Positions 8,928 to 17,925 of a stretch of 64,000 nt of DNA are shown one piece after another. Position 1 is the first letter of the stretch, and each line of letters begins with the position of its first letter. The stretch comes from DATKRB01 sp963794215 (GTDB lineage Bacteria > Actinomycetota > Acidimicrobiia > Acidimicrobiales > RAAP-2). The DNA lies in NCBI GenBank assembly GCA_963794215.1, contig CAWCCQ010000005.1, positions 1 to 64,000 on the forward strand. The letters are read 5' to 3'. The notes beneath the pieces are model-generated. The model was not told where the DNA came from and did no database searches. It saw only the letters and a list, made by a program, of their open reading frames with translations. The position numbers and the translations under genes were made by a program.

Positions 8928-10093
8928 GAGGTCGTCCGGTTCTCGTCGATGTAGCCGTGGCCGAGGTCGGTCCCGAGCACCACCGCGGTCCCTGACCCAA
9001 GGCCCAGGTCGGCCGCGACTTCGACATGTCGCCCCGCAAGGTGCTGGGCTACGGCCGTCACGTCGTGCCTGACCGCTTCGCCGTTGGCGCACACCACCGT
9101 GCCCCCGTAGGACACGGCGACCGAGCCGAGCTCGAACTCCACACCCGCGCTCCCGAGCTCACTGACGACCCGACCCCAGTAGGGGTCCTCCCCGTTGAGC
9201 GAGCACTTGACCAGCAACGACTCAGCCACCTTGCGGGCAGCCCGATGCGCTTGCTCGTCGGAGCGCGCCCCACTCACCCGGTAGCGGACGACCTTGGTGG
9301 CTCCCTCGGCGTCGGCCGCCATCTGCTCGGCCAACGACCCGCACGCCCCGGAGAGGGCGTCACCTAGCGCGTGGATCCCGACCCCCCCCGCCGCACCCGA
9401 GGCGAGCACGATCACCGTGTCGTTGGTCGAGGTGCAGCCATCCACGCTGAGGCGGTTGAAAGTCCCGCCGACCGCCGACCCCAGCAGGTCCCCGAGCGTG
9501 GCCGTGTCGCAGCGTGCATCGGTGGTCAGCACCGCAAGCATGGTCGCCATGTCCGGCGCGAGCATGGCCGCCCCCTTGGCCATCCCGCCGACCAAGAAGC
9601 CCCCGCCATCCACCACCACCTCCTTCGGAACGGTGTCGGTGGTCATGATCGCCCTCGCCGCTGCAGCAGCGCCGTCGGCCGTCGGCCGCAGCGAACCCAC
9701 CACTCCACCGACCGCGGGCTCGACAGCTGCCATCGGGAACGGCACCCCAATGAGACCGGTCTGGCAGATCAGGATCTCCGAGCGCCGCGCGCCGATCCGC
9801 TCGGCAACGAGCCCGCAGATACGTAGGGCGGCCGACCGCCCGGCCGCCCCGGTCGCGGCGTTGGCGTTCCCCGAGGTGAGCACGACTGCGGCTGCCCGGC
9901 CACCGGACGCAACCAGGTGCTCCCGACTCACCTCGACGGGCGCAGCAGCGGCCGAGTTGGACGTGAAGACCCCGGCAGCAGCGAGGGGTAGCCCGCTGGC
10001 GCTGGCGACGACCGCTAGGTCCGGGGTCCCCGCCGGCTTGATTCCGACGCTGCCGCCGGTGGCTTCGAACCCTCGAGGCGCGGTCACACTCAT
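8924..10093 (-). CDS. argJ: Bifunctional ornithine acetyltransferase / N-acetylglutamate synthase
   Basis: Recycles the acetyl group from acetylornithine to glutamate. In bifunctional forms it also makes N-acetylglutamate from acetyl-CoA. The autoproteolytic site is recognisable in KGAAMLAPDMATMLAVLTT: family members cleave before the Thr of ATML to form alpha and beta chains, and that Thr is the nucleophile. The C-terminal NGEDPYWGRV is also typical. ATG 10093 gives 389 residues and starts 13 nt after argC. The presence of argJ implies the cyclic pathway. No argA or argE is seen in the window. Confidence 0.95.
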   Translation of the reverse strand: MSVTAPRGFEATGGSVGIKPAGTPDLAVVASASGLPLAAAGVFTSNSAAAAPVEVSREHLVASGGRAAAVVLTSGNANAATGAAGRSAALRICGLVAERIGARRSEILICQTGLIGVPFPMAAVEPAVGGVVGSLRPTADGAAAAARAIMTTDTVPKEVVVDGGGFLVGGMAKGAAMLAPDMATMLAVLTTDARCDTATLGDLLGSAVGGTFNRLSVDGCTSTNDTVIVLASGAAGGVGIHALGDALSGACGSLAEQMAADAEGATKVVRYRVSGARSDEQAHRAARKVAESLLVKCSLNGEDPYWGRVVSELGSAGVEFELGSVAVSYGGTVVCANGEAVRHDVTAVAQHLAGRHVEVAADLGLGSGTAVVLGTDLGHGYIDENRTTS

Positions 10094-10106
10094 GATTGGG
10101 TCGCGT

Positions 10107-11129
10107 TCATGGATAGAGCCCCGCGACGGGAAGTCCGGTCGCCTCGGGTAAGCCGAGGATGACGTTGGCACACTGCACCGCTTGGCCCGATGCGCCCTTC
10201 ACCAGATTGTCGATGGCGCACAGCACGACGATCCATCCCGTCCGTCCGTCGACCCGTGCGCTTATGTGCGCGGAGTTCGATCCGGAGACCGACTTGGTGG
10301 CGGGCGGCTCGTCGGTCACCACCACGAAGGGTTCCCCGGCGTATGCGTCACGCAGCATGCCCAGCACGTCGTGACCCGACAGGCCCGCCCCGAGCGCCGA
10401 TGGCCGGGCGTAACAAGTGGCCAGAATGCCTCGGACCATCGGGGCCAAATGGGGCGTGAACAGCACCTCGGCCCCCGTGGCTTGCTCGATCTCGGGCGTG
10501 TGCCGGTGGTCGAGCAGGCCGTAGGCGACGAAGTTCTCATCCACCTCGCCAAAGTGCAGCCGACCGGTCGCCGCCCGCCCCGCGCCCGACATCCCACTCG
10601 CGGCATCGACGATGACGCCGCTCGGCTCGATCACCCCTGCACGGACGAGCGGGGTCAGCGCCAGGGCGGCCGCGGTCGGGTAACAACCGGGAGCAGCCAC
10701 GAGGTCCGCGTCGACCAGGGTGTCTCGGAACAGCTCTGGAAGTCCGTAAGCCGCGCGGGCGAGCAGCTCGGGCGCGGCATGCTCCTCGCCATACCACCTC
10801 GGGTAAAGCCCCGGATCGTGAAGCCGGAAGTCGGCTGCCAGATCCACGATTAGCCTGACCCGACCCTGCAGCTCGGGCACCAACTGCTGGGACCGCCCGT
10901 GGGGAAGGGCGAAGAACACGACATCCAACCCCTCGAGTCGGTCGCGCTCGTAGGGCTCGAACACCAGGCCCGGGTACGACGCGGCCAGCGAGGGCGTGTG
11001 CGTTCGCACCGCGTCGCCCGCCGCGGTAGCCGCGGTGGCCACTGCCACCTCGATGTCGGGGTGGGCGGCACAGAGCCGCAACAGCTCCACCCCGGCGTAC
11101 CCCGACGCCCCGATCACCCCAGCCTTCAT
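10107..11129 (-). CDS. argC: N-acetyl-gamma-glutamyl-phosphate reductase
   Basis: NADPH-dependent reductase for the third arginine step. It has an N-terminal Rossmann motif (GVIGASGYAGVELLRL), the catalytic cysteine in AAPGCYPTAAAL, and the conserved HRHTPEIEQ and KGASGQAVQCAN near the C-terminus. It is 340 residues, the normal length. As first gene of argCJBDFRGH, its ATG 11129 coincides with the predicted transcription start of the promoter at 11136-11164, so the mRNA is probably leaderless. Confidence 0.96.
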   Translation of the reverse strand: MKAGVIGASGYAGVELLRLCAAHPDIEVAVATAATAAGDAVRTHTPSLAASYPGLVFEPYERDRLEGLDVVFFALPHGRSQQLVPELQGRVRLIVDLAADFRLHDPGLYPRWYGEEHAAPELLARAAYGLPELFRDTLVDADLVAAPGCYPTAAALALTPLVRAGVIEPSGVIVDAASGMSGAGRAATGRLHFGEVDENFVAYGLLDHRHTPEIEQATGAEVLFTPHLAPMVRGILATCYARPSALGAGLSGHDVLGMLRDAYAGEPFVVVTDEPPATKSVSGSNSAHISARVDGRTGWIVVLCAIDNLVKGASGQAVQCANVILGLPEATGLPVAGLYP

Positions 11130-11135
11130 TGAATT

Positions 11136-11164
11136 ACTATACCCTCGGGAGCATATACATGCAA
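11136..11164 (-). promoter_or_regulatory. argC promoter with overlapping candidate ARG box
   Basis: On the minus strand, TTGCAT (11164-11159) and TATAGT (11141-11136) are separated by 17 nt, the best -35/-10 pair I found in the window. The -10 lies 6 nt before the argC ATG. The imperfect palindrome TGCATGTATATGC (11163-11151) covers the -35 and spacer and resembles an ArgR half-site pair (TGCAT/ATGC). Binding there would occlude RNA polymerase. ArgR is encoded in the same cluster. Confidence 0.7.
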
Positions 11165-11178
11165 CGGGAGAAACCCGT
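11164..11178. terminator. Weak hairpin after pheT
   Basis: ACGGG and CCCGT form a 5-bp stem around a 5-nt loop, 9 nt after the pheT stop and just upstream of the argC promoter. There is no T tract. It may attenuate pheT read-through but is a weak terminator at best. Confidence 0.25.
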
Positions 11179-11187
11179 CGGTCCGCC

Positions 11188-13666
11188 TCAGCGCAGGAGG
11201 GCGCCCGCGGCCGCGGCCGCGGCGATGCACGCTTCGCGGAGCACGCCGACCTCGGCGTCGGTCAGAGTGCGATCGAACGCGCAGAACCGGAGCCGGAAGG
11301 CCAGGCTGCGCCGGCCTGGTCCCACCGAGGGGCCTCGGTACACGTCGAACAGATCGACCGACTCAAGCAGCTCACCACCTGCGTCTCGCAGCGCCTCGCC
11401 GATGCGGTCGGCTGGGATTTCGTCGGGCACCGTAAAGGCCAGGTCGACGTCCGAAGACGGAAAGCGGCTCACCGGCTGCACCGTGTCGGGTCGACGGGCC
11501 ACGGCAGTGGGGTCGAGCAGGAGTCCGAGATCGAGCTCAAGCCAACCGATCCGGCGCCTGTCGAGACCGAAGTCGACGGCGACGTCGGGGTCAACCTCGC
11601 CGACAGCACCGACGACCGTGTCCGCCCCCGGGACCACGAGCCATGCCGAGCGGGTGGGGTGCAGGCCCGGGGGCACGGGCCGGTGCTCAGCGGGCGCGGT
11701 GACCCGGAGCGTGTTCAGTCGAAGGGCATCGCGGACGACCGAGCAGGCCGCGACGGCGGTGCGTGCGTCGTCGTCGCTGGCCGCGAACAGCGCACCGGCC
11801 ATCTCTCGCTCGGCAGGGAGCTCGGCGCGGTGGGTACCGCCCGCCCCGCTGCGCTCCACGACGCGCGCCGTCCCCTCGGAGGGATGGATAAACACCGTGC
11901 CCACCTCAAAAAGCCGGATATCGCCCTGCCGGCGATCCGCGTTCCACGCGAGGGCCCGCAGCAGCCCTGGCAGCAGGGAGCGTCGCAGGAAGCCCTCGTC
12001 GGTCGCAAGCGGATTCGCCACCTCGACGGCGGCGGGGTACCCGAAGCGCACATGATCGGTGGCGCCGACCAGGCTCTGGGTGACCGCCTCGGCGGCGCCA
12101 AGTCCAACCAGCGCGGCGCGGACCCGACGGCGCTCTCGCTGGTGGGCGTTGAGCCCTCCGGGCTCGGGCCACGCCGGCTGCCGCCGAGCAAGGCGGCTGT
12201 ACCCGTAGGCCCGCGCCACCTCCTCGACGATGTCGGCGACCCCCTGGGGGGCCGGTCGCACGTCTGGACGGTTCGTCGGAACCGTCACCACCACCTCGTC
12301 GCCTCGCGGTGCGCAGGCAAAGCCCAACGGTTCGAGGAGCTCGGCCAGGTCGCTGGCACCGAGCGCGGTGCCGAGGAGCGTGTTGACCCGCCGGAGGTCG
12401 ACACCGATCTCGAACGGCTCGGGCACCTGCCCGCGCGCCTCCAAGGTGCCTGAGGCCAGTGTGGCGTCCGGAGCAGTGAGACCGAGCAGCTCGAAGAATC
12501 GCGCGGCAGCCGACGCCAGCCCCCACGGGTCGGTCCCCCGCTCAAAACGCGTCGATGCCTCGGTTCGCACGCCCAGGCGTCGGGAGGTCCTGGCAATAGC
12601 CATCGGCGTGAAATACGCAGTCTCGAGAAGCACCGTCGTGGTGTCCTCGGTGATCTCCGACGAGGCCCCCCCGATCACACCCGCGACCCCCACGGGCACC
12701 CCCGCGGCGTCGGCGATCACGCAGTCCCGTCCGGCGTCGGATTCCGGGATCGGCGCTGCCCAGGGTCCGGCGCACGCCGTCGAGGGTCTCGAGCGTTTCC
12801 CCGGGCCGAGCAGCCCGCACGAGCAGGCCCGCACCACCAAGCCGGGCCAGGTCGTAGGGGTGGGTCGGCTGCCCGCGCTCCAACATGACGTAATTCGAGG
12901 CGTCGACCACATTGTTGATCGGACGCATGCCGGCCAAGGTGAGCCGACGGGCGATCCAGCGCGGCGACGGGCCCACCCGAACGTCGCGGACCACCCGGAC
13001 CGTGATCCGCGGGCACAGATCGGGAGCATCGAGGACCAATGACGCGACCTCGCTGACCTCGGGGACCCGCTCGGACATCGGCACCGGCTCGGGAAACGTG
13101 AAGGGCAAGCCGAGCCGGGCAGCGAGGTGGCGAGCCACGCCCGATATGCACCACGCATCGGGGCGGTTCCCTTCGACGGCCAGGTCGAACACGATGTCAG
13201 GCTCGATCCCCAACGCCTCGGTCAGCGCGACGCCAGGGGGTGCAGCGACCTCTTCGCCCAGTACCAGCAGGCCCGCTTGGTCCTCGGAGAGCCCGAGCTC
13301 ACGCCCCGAACAGAGCATGCCGTTGGAGGTAACCCCGCGGATGGTGCGGCGGGCGATGGTCGAGCCGTCGGGCAGGACCGTCCCGACCGGAGCCAAGGGG
13401 ACCTGATCGCCGACGGCGAAGTTCCAGGCGCCGCACACGACGTCCAGCGGCCCGGCGCCGGCATCGACGACGACTCTTCGGATGCGATCGGCACCGGCGA
13501 TGGCGTGGATCTCGAGGACGTCGGCTACGACGACGTCGGCAAGACCCTCCCCGATCCGTTCGATCCCCTCTACGACCAGTCCGAGATCATCGAGCGTCGC
13601 TGCCAGCAACACCACGTCATCGTCGAATGGGGCGAATTCCTTCAGCCATGACAGGGGCGCTCGCAC
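11188..13666 (-). CDS. pheT: Phenylalanyl-tRNA synthetase beta subunit, frameshifted in this sequence
   Basis: Beta chain of the alpha2-beta2 enzyme that charges tRNA-Phe. From GTG 13666 (RAPLSWLKEFAP) the frame carries the tRNA-binding OB domain and part of B3/B4 (MRPINNVVDASNYVM) to about residue 307, then loses homology. Reading resumes in the next frame with PESDAGRDCVIADAAGVPVG, ASTRFERGTDP and the C-terminal anticodon-binding domain ending before 11188. Removing one G at 12744-12745 joins them. The gene is normally essential and the total length is one nucleotide over a multiple of three, so this is most likely a sequencing indel. AAGGAGGG lies about 6 nt before the start, an unusually strong RBS for this window. 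It follows pheS by 19 nt. Confidence 0.9.
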
Positions 13667-13685
13667 CGGGACCCTCCTTCCCCGC

Positions 13686-14798
13686 TCAGAATTGCCGCAG
13701 GAAACGGATGTCGTTCTCTACCAGGGCGCGCATGTCGGCGATCTGGTGGCGCATCTGGGCGCACCGGTCGATCCCGAATCCGAAGGCGAAGCCGGACCAT
13801 TCACTGCCGTCGATGCCGACCGCGTCGAACACGGCCGGGTCGACCAAGCCGCAGCCGCCGAGCTCGATCCATCCGGTCCCTGAGCAGGTCCGGCAGCCCG
13901 CGCCGTGGCAGATGGTGCAGGTGATCTCGAACTCGGCGGACGGCTCGGTGAAGGGGAAGTACGCGGGGCGAAGGCGCGAATGGATGTCGGGCCCGAAGTA
14001 CGCAGTGGTGAACGTCTCGATCGTGCCCGCCAGGTCGCCGAACGTGATGTCCCGGTCCACCACGAGGCCCTCGATCTGGTGGAAGACCGGAAGATGCCTC
14101 GCGTCGGGCGTGTCGCGCCGGTAGCAGCGACCGGGCATCACCGCGTGGATCGGGATCGACCCACGGGCCACCGCCTCTTCCATCAGGTGAATCTGCACCG
14201 GGGAGGTGTGCGTACGGAGCAAGGTGGTCTCAGGCTCACCGAGCGCCAGATAGAAGGTGTCGAACATGCCGCGTGCTGGGTGGGCGGGGGGGATGTTGAG
14301 GGCCTCGAAGTTGTACCAGTCCGTCTCGGCCTCCGGCCCTTCGGCAACCGTGAACCCCATGGCCACGAAGACGTCCTCTAGGGAGTCGCGAGTGGTGGTG
14401 ACCACATGGAGATGGCCACGAGTCACCGGACCGGCCACCTGGCCGACGACTACCTCGGTCAGGTCCAGCCGGTCCGAGGCGAGCTCGGCTGCACGCTCGG
14501 CCGTGCCGAGCACGTAACGGCGCTGCGTGATGGCCTCGGACAAACGCGTCCGCACCGCGCCGAGCGCCCTACCGACCGTGCGACGCTCGCCGGGCTCCAG
14601 CTCGCCCAGCGCCCGGTGCGCCAGTGACAGCACCGAGCGCTTGCCGAGCACCACCGTCTCGACCGATGCCAGCTCGTCGGTCGTGGAGGCCCCGGCGATG
14701 GCACCGAGGCCTGCGCCTTCGATCGCCGCGACGTCGACCACGGCCACGTCGACGGTGGCCGCAGGGTCCACCGTAGGTTCCACGGCACGGTCGCTCAT
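13686..14798 (-). CDS. pheS: Phenylalanyl-tRNA synthetase alpha subunit
   Basis: Catalytic chain of PheRS. The 370 residues contain the N-terminal coiled-coil arm, class II motif 2 region (RGMFDTFYL, LLRTHTSPVQIH, CYRRDTPDARHLPVFHQIEG) and motif 3 (GFAFGFGIDRCAQM). The Cys-rich segment CTICHGAGCRTCSGTGW is a known PheS feature and possibly binds metal. The first 30 residues are Ala/Val/Asp-rich and poorly conserved. The start is ATG 14798. It lies 58 nt after the methyltransferase gene in the infC-rpmI-rplT-trmH-pheST operon. Confidence 0.95.
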   Translation of the reverse strand: MSDRAVEPTVDPAATVDVAVVDVAAIEGAGLGAIAGASTTDELASVETVVLGKRSVLSLAHRALGELEPGERRTVGRALGAVRTRLSEAITQRRYVLGTAERAAELASDRLDLTEVVVGQVAGPVTRGHLHVVTTTRDSLEDVFVAMGFTVAEGPEAETDWYNFEALNIPPAHPARGMFDTFYLALGEPETTLLRTHTSPVQIHLMEEAVARGSIPIHAVMPGRCYRRDTPDARHLPVFHQIEGLVVDRDITFGDLAGTIETFTTAYFGPDIHSRLRPAYFPFTEPSAEFEITCTICHGAGCRTCSGTGWIELGGCGLVDPAVFDAVGIDGSEWSGFAFGFGIDRCAQMRHQIADMRALVENDIRFLRQF

Positions 14799-14856
14799 CG
14801 GAGCTCACGTAGGGTGGACATGCGGGGCATCGTAGGGCCAACGGCACCGATCGCGG

Positions 14857-15663
14857 TCACGACTCGACCATCCGCCGCTGTCGCAACGCCTCGAAGCAGA
14901 GCACGGCACAGGCCACGCCGACGTTGAGGGACTCGGCCCGCCCCGCCATGGGGATGTGGGCCAGGGCGTCGAGGTGTGGCTCGAGCTGGCTCGACAGGCC
15001 CGCCGCTTCGTTGCCAAAGACGAGCGCGGTCGGTTGCTCCCACGGGATCGTGGCGTAGTCCAGTCCGTCCTGCACCGTCGTGCCCACGCGCCGCAGTCCC
15101 CTGGCGCCGAGCAGGTCGAGCGTGGCCCCGGGTCCGCCGCCGACGCTCAAGGGGACGTGAAGGAGCGATCCGGCTGAGGCGCGCACCGTCTTTGGGTTGT
15201 AGGGGTCGACCGTCTCCCCGCAAAAGACCACTGCGTCGACCCCAGCGGCGTCGGCGCTGCGTAGGACGGTCCCGGCGTTGCCCGGGTCACGCACATCGAC
15301 GCACACCACGACCAGCCGGGCTGTGGGCAGGAGATCGATCGGCACGTCGACCATGCCGACGATCGCCAGCACGGGCTGGGGTGCGACGGTCGACGCCACC
15401 CGCTCGAGCACACCGGGTGCGAGGTCGAAGATCCGCGCCCCGTGGGCGTGCGCTTCGGACTCGAGCTCGGCCACTACCCGATGCTCCCCGGCACCGGCCG
15501 CCACGAACATCGACTCCACCGGCGCACCTGCCGCCAGGGCGGTGCGGACCAGCTCGGTCCCTTCGGCGACGAAGACTCGATCCGCCCAACGCGCCGAGCG
15601 CTTGAGCAGGAGGCGCCGCAACCGCCGCACCTTGGGGTGCGAGAACGCGAGCGCCTGGGTCAG
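14857..15663 (-). CDS. TrmH/SpoU-family RNA 2'-O-methyltransferase
   Basis: SAM-dependent ribose methyltransferase acting on rRNA or tRNA. The exact target is not readable. The SPOUT motifs are visible: DVRDPGNAGTVLRSADAAG (motif 1), ALVFGNEAAGLS (motif 2) and IPMAGRAESLNVGVACAV (motif 3, forming the knot). An N-terminal substrate-binding domain (FVAEGTELVRTAL) is present. GTG 15630 is the first standard start, but homologues usually begin about ten residues earlier with a segment like SHPKVRRLRRLL. That segment is present upstream in frame and reaches CTG 15663, which overlaps the rplT stop as CTGA. I list the longer form, with GTG 15630 as the conservative alternative. Genes of this family commonly follow rplT before pheS. 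Confidence 0.85.
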   Translation of the reverse strand: MTQALAFSHPKVRRLRRLLLKRSARWADRVFVAEGTELVRTALAAGAPVESMFVAAGAGEHRVVAELESEAHAHGARIFDLAPGVLERVASTVAPQPVLAIVGMVDVPIDLLPTARLVVVCVDVRDPGNAGTVLRSADAAGVDAVVFCGETVDPYNPKTVRASAGSLLHVPLSVGGGPGATLDLLGARGLRRVGTTVQDGLDYATIPWEQPTALVFGNEAAGLSSQLEPHLDALAHIPMAGRAESLNVGVACAVLCFEALRQRRMVES

Positions 15664-16037
15664 GAAGCCTCCGCGCCCGTCTCGACCAGCGCACCCTCGG
15701 CCACCCGGACCAGTGTGGCAAACGCCTCACCGTCGGTCACGGCCAGGTCCGCGAGCACCTTGCGGTCGACCTCCACCCCGGCCTGGTGCAACCCGTTGAT
15801 GAACCGGCTGTAGCTCACCCCGTTCAGGCGTGCCGCCGCATTGATCCGCTGGATCCAGAGCTTGCGGAACTCGCCTTTGCGGGCGCGGCGGTCGCGGTAG
15901 GCGTACTGCATGGAGTGCAGCAACTGCTCATTGGCGGCGCGGTACGAGCGGCTCTTGTTCCCGTAGTAGCCCTTGGCTTGCTCGAGAACCGCACGGTGGT
16001 GCTTGCGGCCGTGAACTGAGCGCTTGACTCTCGCCAT
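15660..16037 (-). CDS. rplT: 50S ribosomal protein L20
   Basis: Primary 23S rRNA-binding protein needed for early 50S assembly. The 125 residues match the family throughout: MARVKRSVHGRKHHR, AKGYYGNKSRSYR, YRDRRARKGEFRKLWIQRIN and SRFINGL. The basic N-terminal extension is intact. ATG 16037 follows AAAGGAG with about 7 nt spacing. The last ten or so residues are less conserved. It lies 137 nt after rpmI and its stop may overlap the methyltransferase start. Confidence 0.97.
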   Translation of the reverse strand: MARVKRSVHGRKHHRAVLEQAKGYYGNKSRSYRAANEQLLHSMQYAYRDRRARKGEFRKLWIQRINAAARLNGVSYSRFINGLHQAGVEVDRKVLADLAVTDGEAFATLVRVAEGALVETGAEAS

Positions 16038-16174
16038 GAGGTGCTCCTTTCCTGTCTCTGTCGTGCTGGGGACCGCCGCGGCACCACCCCGGAAGCCAGA
16101 GCGTTGCGGCAACGGTCGGGCCCCGTCGGGGACCGTCGAACATTACGGGACCCGACCCGGACCCCGAGATCGGA

Positions 16175-16369
16175 CTACAGGCCGAGCATCCTCCGTACGT
16201 GACGATCGTCGGCCTTGGATATCTCAGTCTCGCGACCGAGGCGGCGGGTCCTCGTGCTGGACTTTTTCTCGAGCAAGTGCGATCGGTTGGCCTTGCGGCG
16301 GCGCAACCGACCCGTGCCGGTCACGCGGATGCGCTTCGCGGCACCCCGGTCCGTCTTCATCTTCGGCAT
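16175..16369 (-). CDS. rpmI: 50S ribosomal protein L35
   Basis: Small basic 50S protein of 64 residues (MPKMKTDRGAAKRI, then GTGRLRRRKANRSHLLEKKS). The start ATG 16369 is 4 nt after the infC stop. The infC-rpmI-rplT order is conserved in bacteria. The 137 nt between rpmI and rplT carry the rplT RBS and no other feature I can identify. Confidence 0.96.
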   Translation of the reverse strand: MPKMKTDRGAAKRIRVTGTGRLRRRKANRSHLLEKKSSTRTRRLGRETEISKADDRHVRRMLGL

Positions 16370-16373
16370 GACT

Positions 16374-17092
16374 TCAGCCCTCTCCCTCGGCATCGGCCGC
16401 CACCGCGCCGGTGACAGCACCTTCGTCGAGCCCCGTCGCCGGGGCGCCCGCGGGCGCCTGCACGCCGTTGTGTCGCTGTCCGTCCTGCCCCTGGGGGGCC
16501 GGTCCCTGGCCCACTGGTTCCTGGCCGTCCGTTGCCGCCTGGTCGGTGGCATGGTCGGCCGTCTGATCCCTCGGTGCCCTCGAAGCGGCCGACTGACGGG
16601 CCCGCTTGTCTGGTGCGAGCACCATCACCATGTTGCGTCCGTCCAGACGTGGCTCGGCCTCGACCTTGGCCGACCCGCCCATCTGATCGGCGATGCGGTC
16701 GAGGATCCGCTTGCCCAGTTCAGGGTGGAACACCTCTCGCCCTCGGAACATGATCGTGATCTTCACCTTGTGGCCCTCGTCGAGGAACCTCGACACCTGA
16801 CGGGTCTTGGTGTCGAAGTCACCCGGACCGATCTTGGGCCGGTACTTCATCTCCTTGATCCCGACGTGGACCGTCTTGCGTCGGGACTCTTTGGCCCGCT
16901 GCGCCTCGTCGAACTTGAACTTCCCGTAGTCCATGATCCTGCACACCGGTGGGTTGGCCATCGGGGCCACCTCCACCAGGTCGAGATCGAGTCCACGGGC
17001 GATGGTGAGCGCTTCGGGCAGCGGCTTAATCCCAAGCTGCTGCCCGTCGGGATCGACGAGGCGGACCTCGCGGCGCGAATCCGGTCGTTAAT
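16374..17092 (-). CDS. infC: Translation initiation factor IF-3; probable ATT start and one frameshift
   Basis: Binds the 30S subunit and enforces start-codon and initiator-tRNA selection. The core is clear: LVEVAPMANPPVCRIMDYGKF, KEMKYRPKIGPGDFDTK, KVKITIMFRGRE and DGRNMVMVLAP. The C-terminus carries an unusually long Gln/Gly/Ala/Asp-rich tail of about 70 residues. Upstream, the expected N-terminus (EVRLVDPDGQQLGIKPLPEA) is in frame, but INDRIRA precedes it in a different frame. One missing base after 17073 would give INDRIRAREVRLV. That frame begins with ATT (17092-17090) preceded by AGGTGAG at 6 nt. AUU starts on infC are the known basis of IF-3 autoregulation in E. coli. A GTG 7 nt upstream would need a second indel. 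Confidence 0.85.
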
Positions 17093-17306
17093 CCGGTGCT
17101 CACCTGTTGTGGCGGTGACTATGCGGCATCACTCCTCTGGCCGGGCCCACCGCACGCGGCGGGCCGATCTCCGGAGCGGCGCCACCCCCGGGTCGGGCCC
17201 GGTGGTGAAGACTTCGACCCGACGCACCAACACAACGCCCGAGGCGTTCCGGTGGCGGGTGGAGGCGACCCCCTTGGGCGGCCCCGCTTCCTCTTGGTTC
17301 TCCTCC
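17093..17306 (-). promoter_or_regulatory. infC leader region
   Basis: About 210 nt lie between the probable infC start and the bidirectional -10 element at 17307-17313. If that element drives infC, the operon has a long 5' leader. It contains GC-rich inverted stretches, a strong AGAGGAG followed by an ATG and nine-codon mini-ORF (stop just upstream of infC), and the AGGTGAG RBS. An infC/L20-type autoregulatory leader is plausible, but no known consensus was matched. Confidence 0.35.
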
Positions 17307-17313
17307 TAAGCTA
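17307..17313. promoter_or_regulatory. Palindromic bidirectional -10 element TAAGCTA
   Basis: TAAGCT on the plus strand is 6 nt before the DUF1844-like ATG. The same bases read TAGCTT on the minus strand, facing infC. It resembles the TACGCTA element between menB and menE. Confidence 0.45.
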
Positions 17314-17318
17314 CCAGC

Positions 17319-17837
17319 ATGAGCCTCTGGACGCCTTCAGGCGAGCACGAGGTGGCCCGGGCCGGGTCCCCGGCGCCCGGTTCGCCCCCATCCTCCGCTC
17401 CCCGAAACCCGGGTCCTGCGGGACCGCCCCCGGGGCCGTCGTCACTGCAGGGCGGTTACGGGACCGACACCCCGGCACCCGAAAGAGACCCCGCGGCAGC
17501 GAGAACCGGTGACGGCCCCGGATCGGACCGACCAGAGGACGACGCGCAGTATGCCGAGGAGCTGCGTCGCCAATTGGCGGGCACCCCTCCCGAGGTGGTC
17601 ATCGCCAACCACTGCTACGGGCTCTTCGAACTGGCCGCCGTCTACTTGTCGAGCTCGCCACCCCAGCTGGCCGAGGCCCGTCTGGCGATCGACGCTTTGG
17701 GCTACCTGGTGGACGGACTCGGCCCACGCCTCGGTGCGTCGTCATCGACGCTCCACGACGGGCTGGCCCAGATTCGGCTTGCTTACGTCCAGCTGGACAG
17801 CGCCAGCCGCGCCGCCACGCCAAACGGCACCGCCTGA
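17319..17837 (+). CDS. DUF1844-like conserved protein
   Basis: A 172-residue soluble protein of unknown function. The first 80 residues are Pro/Gly/Ala-rich and probably disordered. The C-terminal half (EELRRQLAGTPPEVVIANH, LFELAAVYLSS, EARLAIDALGYLVDGLG, QIRLAYVQL) fits the helical DUF1844 pattern, where a conserved AIDxL helix is followed by a terminal LRxxYV helix. Genes of this type often lie divergent to infC in actinobacteria. The ATG 17319 start sits 6 nt after a TAAGCT box, so it is probably leaderless. It is convergent with the cold-shock gene, 88 nt apart. No catalytic residues are apparent. Confidence 0.75.
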   Translation: MSLWTPSGEHEVARAGSPAPGSPPSSAPRNPGPAGPPPGPSSLQGGYGTDTPAPERDPAAARTGDGPGSDRPEDDAQYAEELRRQLAGTPPEVVIANHCYGLFELAAVYLSSSPPQLAEARLAIDALGYLVDGLGPRLGASSSTLHDGLAQIRLAYVQLDSASRAATPNGTA

Positions 17838-17925
17838 CCCGACCACGCCCGACCCGGTGACGCCCTAGGGGCAGCCATCCGAGGTCCGCGCTCGGCGCGA
17901 GTGCTCGTGCGCGCTCGGCGCAAGC

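Noticed and set aside
11..15605. Long plus-strand open frames opposite the arg and phe genes
   Set aside because: Low-complexity Arg/Pro/Gly/Ser translations with no motifs, typical of antisense frames in high-GC DNA where the true strand has clear families.
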